DNA from: Candidatus Aminicenantota bacterium | GTDB lineage: Bacteria; Acidobacteriota; Aminicenantia; S016-38 | Assembly: GCA_027062035.1 (NCBI GenBank) | Contig: JAMOUL010000186.1 | Coordinates: 1-8,973 of the forward strand | Reading direction: 5' to 3' | Length of the DNA stretch: 8,973 bases | Shown here: one piece after another, positions 6,303-8,973 of the stretch | Layout of the letters: the number at the start of each line of letters is the position of its first letter | Numbering within the stretch: the stretch's first letter is position 1 | Program-made: the position numbers and the translations under genes | The notes under the pieces: model-generated | Databases searched by the model: none | What the model saw: the letters and a program-made list of their open reading frames with translations, nothing else | Told to the model about the DNA's origin: nothing

Positions 6303-6331
6303 TTGACTTCACAGGCTATAGAATGTATAAA
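6303..6331 (+). promoter_or_regulatory. Predicted sigma70-type promoter of the GNAT-lipid kinase operon
   Basis: TTGACT (6303-6308), a 17-nt spacer and TATAAA (6326-6331), with 5/6 matches in each box: the strongest full promoter in the window. The start would be near 6338 with a 22-nt leader. Upstream, 6195-6302 is AT-rich; apart from the 8-bp palindrome TTGTACAA (6262-6269) I see nothing in it. Confidence 0.65.
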
Positions 6332-6359
6332 TCTTATATCGAAGTAAAAGAAGGGGCAG

Positions 6360-7424
6360 ATGATTATCAGAGAAGCTACAGAAGACGATAATCAAGCTTT
6401 ACTGGAGCTTTCCCGTCAAACTCCCATGGAAAGCGGACTTTCTATATTTGTGGATCGTTCTCCAGATTACTTCTATCTTGCCTCCCTTCAGGGTGAGAAC
6501 CACAGGGTAATAGTGGCTGAGAGAAAGGGCGAGATTATAGGTGCAATAGGATTTTGTTATCGAAAAATAAGGTTGTTTGGAAGGGAGGTTAAAGCTTCAT
6601 ATATAGGTGGAATGAAGGTTACAGAAGCAGGCCGAAGAACCACCGCACTTTACAGGATAATTCGAAGAATATATAAGGAATTAATGGAGGAAGGTGTTGA
6701 GATAGGTATGGGCTCCTTTCTCGAAGGAAACGAGAAGGCGAGGAGAATCTTTGAAAAGGGGTTTAACTTTCCTGTATTTCATCCTGTAGCGGTGATAAAG
6801 ATCCTTCATATAATTCCATTGTGGGGGAAGGGGCGGGAAACCTGTGATATAAGCATTGCAGAATCAAGCGACCTGGATGAGCTCGGGGGACTTTTCCATA
6901 AATTTTATAAGAAATATGAACTTATAGAGGACTTCAGCAGAGAAAGGCTGGAGAGCATTCTGGAAAGGAGTAAGGATTTTTCTCTGGAAAACTTTCTCCT
7001 TCTGCGGAGGGAAGGACGAATAGTTGCAGCCCTTTCCTTCTGGGACCAGCGCAACTTCAAAAGAACCATCATACGGAGATATGGACCAGGAACGAAAATG
7101 CTGTATTACATGTTGAAACCCCTTAAAATATTTCCTCCTGAAGGAGAGCCGCTGAATGTGGTGGAAATAAGGCACATGGTATATGAGGAAGGGCGCTTCG
7201 ACGATATGAAGAGGCTGCTTTCCTGTTTTCTTCGCAGGATATGGCCAGGGTATAAAGTGGTAAAGGTGGGAGTTGATTCCAGAGACCCTCTTTTGGAGGT
7301 GTTTAAGGGTCTTCCAAAGGTGGAAACGAATTTGGTTTTTAGTGTGGCAACAGCAAAGCCAGACCCTGATTTAATAGATAGATTGAGATCTTCTCTAATA
7401 TGGGAGGACATGACCCTGCATTAG
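6360..7424 (+). CDS. Tandem-GNAT N-acyltransferase-like protein
   Basis: A 354-residue protein with AAGGGG (6351-6356) 3 nt before the start. Residues 1-145 form a GNAT fold: MIIREATEDD opening, VIVAERKGEIIGAIGF (50-65), the acyl-CoA loop region YIGGMKVTEAGRRTTALYRI (81-100), and GNEKARRIFEKGF (123-135). Residues about 160-330 look like a second GNAT-like domain (ISIAESSDLDELGGLF start, FLLLRREGRIVAALSFW at 212-228), so the length is about twice that of a single GNAT. The CoA loop EAGRRTTALYR departs from RxxGxG/A, so it may bind another acyl donor or bind poorly. No signal peptide is present. The next gene, a lipid kinase, starts 3 nt after the stop, so an acyl-transfer step on a lipid or lipid precursor is plausible (inference). 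The substrate is not recognisable. Confidence 0.8.
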   Translation: MIIREATEDDNQALLELSRQTPMESGLSIFVDRSPDYFYLASLQGENHRVIVAERKGEIIGAIGFCYRKIRLFGREVKASYIGGMKVTEAGRRTTALYRIIRRIYKELMEEGVEIGMGSFLEGNEKARRIFEKGFNFPVFHPVAVIKILHIIPLWGKGRETCDISIAESSDLDELGGLFHKFYKKYELIEDFSRERLESILERSKDFSLENFLLLRREGRIVAALSFWDQRNFKRTIIRRYGPGTKMLYYMLKPLKIFPPEGEPLNVVEIRHMVYEEGRFDDMKRLLSCFLRRIWPGYKVVKVGVDSRDPLLEVFKGLPKVETNLVFSVATAKPDPDLIDRLRSSLIWEDMTLH

Positions 7425-7427
7425 GCT

Positions 7428-8363
7428 ATGAGAGAACTTAAAGATACAATAATAATCTGCAACCCCCTTGCTGGAGGGGGATTGGCCTCAAAGAGGTGGA
7501 AGAGATTTCATTCTCTTCTTGAGAGCAAGAAAATAAAAGTGATGTATGAGTTTACAGAATATCAGGGTCATGCTACAGAACTTGCGAGGAAAGCTGTCGA
7601 TAGGGGATATAAGAGAATAGCTGTTTTTGGTGGTGATGGAACCTTCAACGAGGCAATTCAGGGTGTTATTGAGGAGGACAGTCCTGTACTATCGGACCTC
7701 GTCCTTATATTTATGTGTGCAGGAAGCAGTTGTGATTTTGAAAAGGTGTTTAAGACGCAGAAAACCGCGCTGGAAAAGTTATTAAGCGAAGAGGTTTTTA
7801 ATATAGACCTGTGTCGGGTAAAATGCAGGGGTTTTGAAGGAGAAGAGATAACCCGTTATTTTGTTGCCAATTCAAGTATAGGAGTGATAAGTCATGCCAT
7901 TGCCGGTTTTAACCAGGGCTCCAGGGTTATAAATTTTCTCAAGAAGGTCAGCGTTGACATGGCTGCCCTTACTGCGGGGGTAAAGGCGCTTGCTTCCTTT
8001 AAAACCTTTGAGGGAAGGATCATTTTCGATGATGAAGAAAGGGAGGTGAGGCTCAAGAACCTGACTGTGTTTAAAAGCCCTTACTTCGGGGGCGGGATGA
8101 ACTACGGGATGGATTCAAGGGCCGATGATGGAGCCCTTCACGTTGCTACCATAGATTCTGTAAGCTCTCTCCGGCTTTTCTCCCTTATCCCCTCTCTTTA
8201 TACCGGAAAGATCCTGGGTAAGAAACCTGCCTCTTACAGAAAGTGTAAGAGATTTGAGATCCGTTCCGGAGAGAATGTATTTGTGGAAACAGATGGCGAA
8301 ATTGTGGGATATCTTCCTGCTGAGTATAGCATTTTTCCCAATAGACTCAGGGTAATAGTTTAA
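7428..8363 (+). CDS. Diacylglycerol/sphingosine-kinase-family lipid kinase (YegS/BmrU-like)
   Basis: A 311-residue protein of normal family length. It has the DAGK catalytic fold: NPLAGGG (12-18), the ATP-site signature GGDGTFNE (68-75), GGGMNYGMDSRADDGALHV (221-239) and the C-terminal ETDGEIVGYLPAEYSIFPNR (287-306). Such enzymes phosphorylate a lipid hydroxyl (diacylglycerol, phosphatidylglycerol, undecaprenol or similar) at the inner membrane face, with Mg-ATP. The second signature, normally PxGTxNDFAR, is CAGSSCDFEK (97-106): the first Pro, Thr and Asn are changed but Asp103 is kept. The start is 3 nt after the GNAT stop and has no close SD (a GGGAGG lies about 21 nt upstream inside the GNAT gene), so translational coupling is likely. 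The lipid substrate cannot be read from sequence. Confidence 0.9.
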   Translation: MRELKDTIIICNPLAGGGLASKRWKRFHSLLESKKIKVMYEFTEYQGHATELARKAVDRGYKRIAVFGGDGTFNEAIQGVIEEDSPVLSDLVLIFMCAGSSCDFEKVFKTQKTALEKLLSEEVFNIDLCRVKCRGFEGEEITRYFVANSSIGVISHAIAGFNQGSRVINFLKKVSVDMAALTAGVKALASFKTFEGRIIFDDEEREVRLKNLTVFKSPYFGGGMNYGMDSRADDGALHVATIDSVSSLRLFSLIPSLYTGKILGKKPASYRKCKRFEIRSGENVFVETDGEIVGYLPAEYSIFPNRLRVIV

Positions 8364-8366
8364 CTA

Positions 8367-8973
8367 TTATTCTGTGTAGTATTTTATGGCCTTGAGAATA
8401 GCATTTTCGCATACCTTGCAATATGGCTTTTTTCCCTTGCTGAACATTATGCAATCCACCATTGGGCGGTACATTCCCCGGGAGACATAACCGGCCCCTT
8501 CGAATGCTCCCACTTTGCCTCTGTACCTGCTTTTTTTCATAAATTCCTGTACTTCCCTGTCATGTTTCAGGGAGAGTTCTTCCAGCTCCTTTTCAGCCCT
8601 TTTGATTTCCTTCCCGGGAGCTTTCTTTCTGTAAAGTTCTGCTATACGTGCATGAAGCCTGGCACGTACCTTCTGATAGGCCGATTCCATCCTGTCGAAT
8701 TCGGCCTTGTTCCAGGGGGTCGGGATTTGAATTCCCGGGGTTAAGAGTTCCTTCCATTTTATGTTTTCTGGGTTTAAAAGAGCTGTTATGTTTGGTTCCA
8801 CAGGTTCTATTCCTTCAGGATAAAATTCGCTGTAGGAAACCGATGCAGAATAATATTCATCGGCCAGACCTGCAAAGGAATGGCCAAACTCATGAAGCAT
8901 TAGATAATCGGTCCATTTATTGTCAACCGTAAATATGCAGTAAAAATTGTAAATTCCCCCTCCGCCATAGCGA
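8367..8973 (-). CDS. M64-type (IgA peptidase-like) zinc metallopeptidase, C-terminal part, 5' end outside the window
   Basis: The frame stays open to the right edge, giving 201 residues that start RYGGGGIYNFYCIF; it does not begin at the internal Met 25. The zinc motif HEFGH (27-31) is followed by GLADEYY (35-41), the HExxH...DEY arrangement of family M64. Further M64 hallmarks are EPNITALLNPENIKW (59-73), GAFEGAGYVSRGMYRP (155-170), DCIMF (173-177) and a late CxxC (C185, C188). Members are mostly secreted peptidases; the expected signal peptide would be off the window. A charged helical stretch at about 88-148, rich in Lys, Glu and Arg, looks like a coiled-coil insertion. The stop is 3 nt from that of the convergent lipid kinase. 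Confidence 0.9.
   Translation of the reverse strand, partial: RYGGGGIYNFYCIFTVDNKWTDYLMLHEFGHSFAGLADEYYSASVSYSEFYPEGIEPVEPNITALLNPENIKWKELLTPGIQIPTPWNKAEFDRMESAYQKVRARLHARIAELYRKKAPGKEIKRAEKELEELSLKHDREVQEFMKKSRYRGKVGAFEGAGYVSRGMYRPMVDCIMFSKGKKPYCKVCENAILKAIKYYTE

Noticed and set aside
8562..8932. Plus-strand frames over the M64 gene
   Set aside because: They lie opposite conserved M64 motifs, including the zinc site, and have no recognisable product.

Overview
The window reads as bacterial DNA of moderate GC content. Arginine is mostly AGA/AGG and ATA isoleucine codons are common. Shine-Dalgarno sites are strong and the promoters are sigma70-like. The gene content (secreted tricorn protease, secreted M64-type metallopeptidase, fold-type II threonine synthase, peroxiredoxin, Crp/Fnr regulator) suits a proteolytic, probably anaerobic and possibly thermophilic bacterium, for example an Acidobacteriota/Aminicenantes-like lineage. 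That placement is inferred from style and gene content only; no marker gene is present.

Region 1 (1-1385) looks like a redox or sulfur-stress module. A peroxiredoxin-like gene cut by the left edge (minus strand) is transcribed divergently from a Crp/Fnr-family regulator. Their two promoters abut back to back. The regulator is followed by a small exported rhodanese-domain protein. A perfect CRP-geometry palindrome sits between regulator and rhodanese, placed as a class II activator site would be.

Region 2 (1386-2862) holds a perfect 15-bp hairpin that lacks a U-tract, a 45-codon ORF that may be the remnant of a longer beta-propeller (sugar-dehydrogenase-like) gene, and threonine synthase (thrC) on the minus strand. 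A short divergent promoter region separates thrC from the next gene.

Region 3 (2869-6194) is one large gene for an exported tricorn-type protease: two beta-propellers, C1, PDZ and C2 domains, with several non-canonical residues at the active site. It ends in a strong intrinsic terminator.

Region 4 (6195-8363) has a good sigma70-type promoter and a two-gene operon: a tandem-GNAT acyltransferase, then a diacylglycerol-kinase-family lipid kinase 3 nt downstream. Together they suggest a lipid-modification role (inference).

Region 5 (8367-8973) is the C-terminal part of an M64 (IgA-peptidase-like) zinc metallopeptidase, convergent with the lipid kinase and only 3 nt from it; its 5' end lies beyond the right edge.

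No tRNA, rRNA, CRISPR array, insertion sequence or prophage gene was seen. I found no clear multi-gene new system. The best leads are the regulator/palindrome/rhodanese arrangement, the altered tricorn active site and the GNAT-lipid kinase pair.
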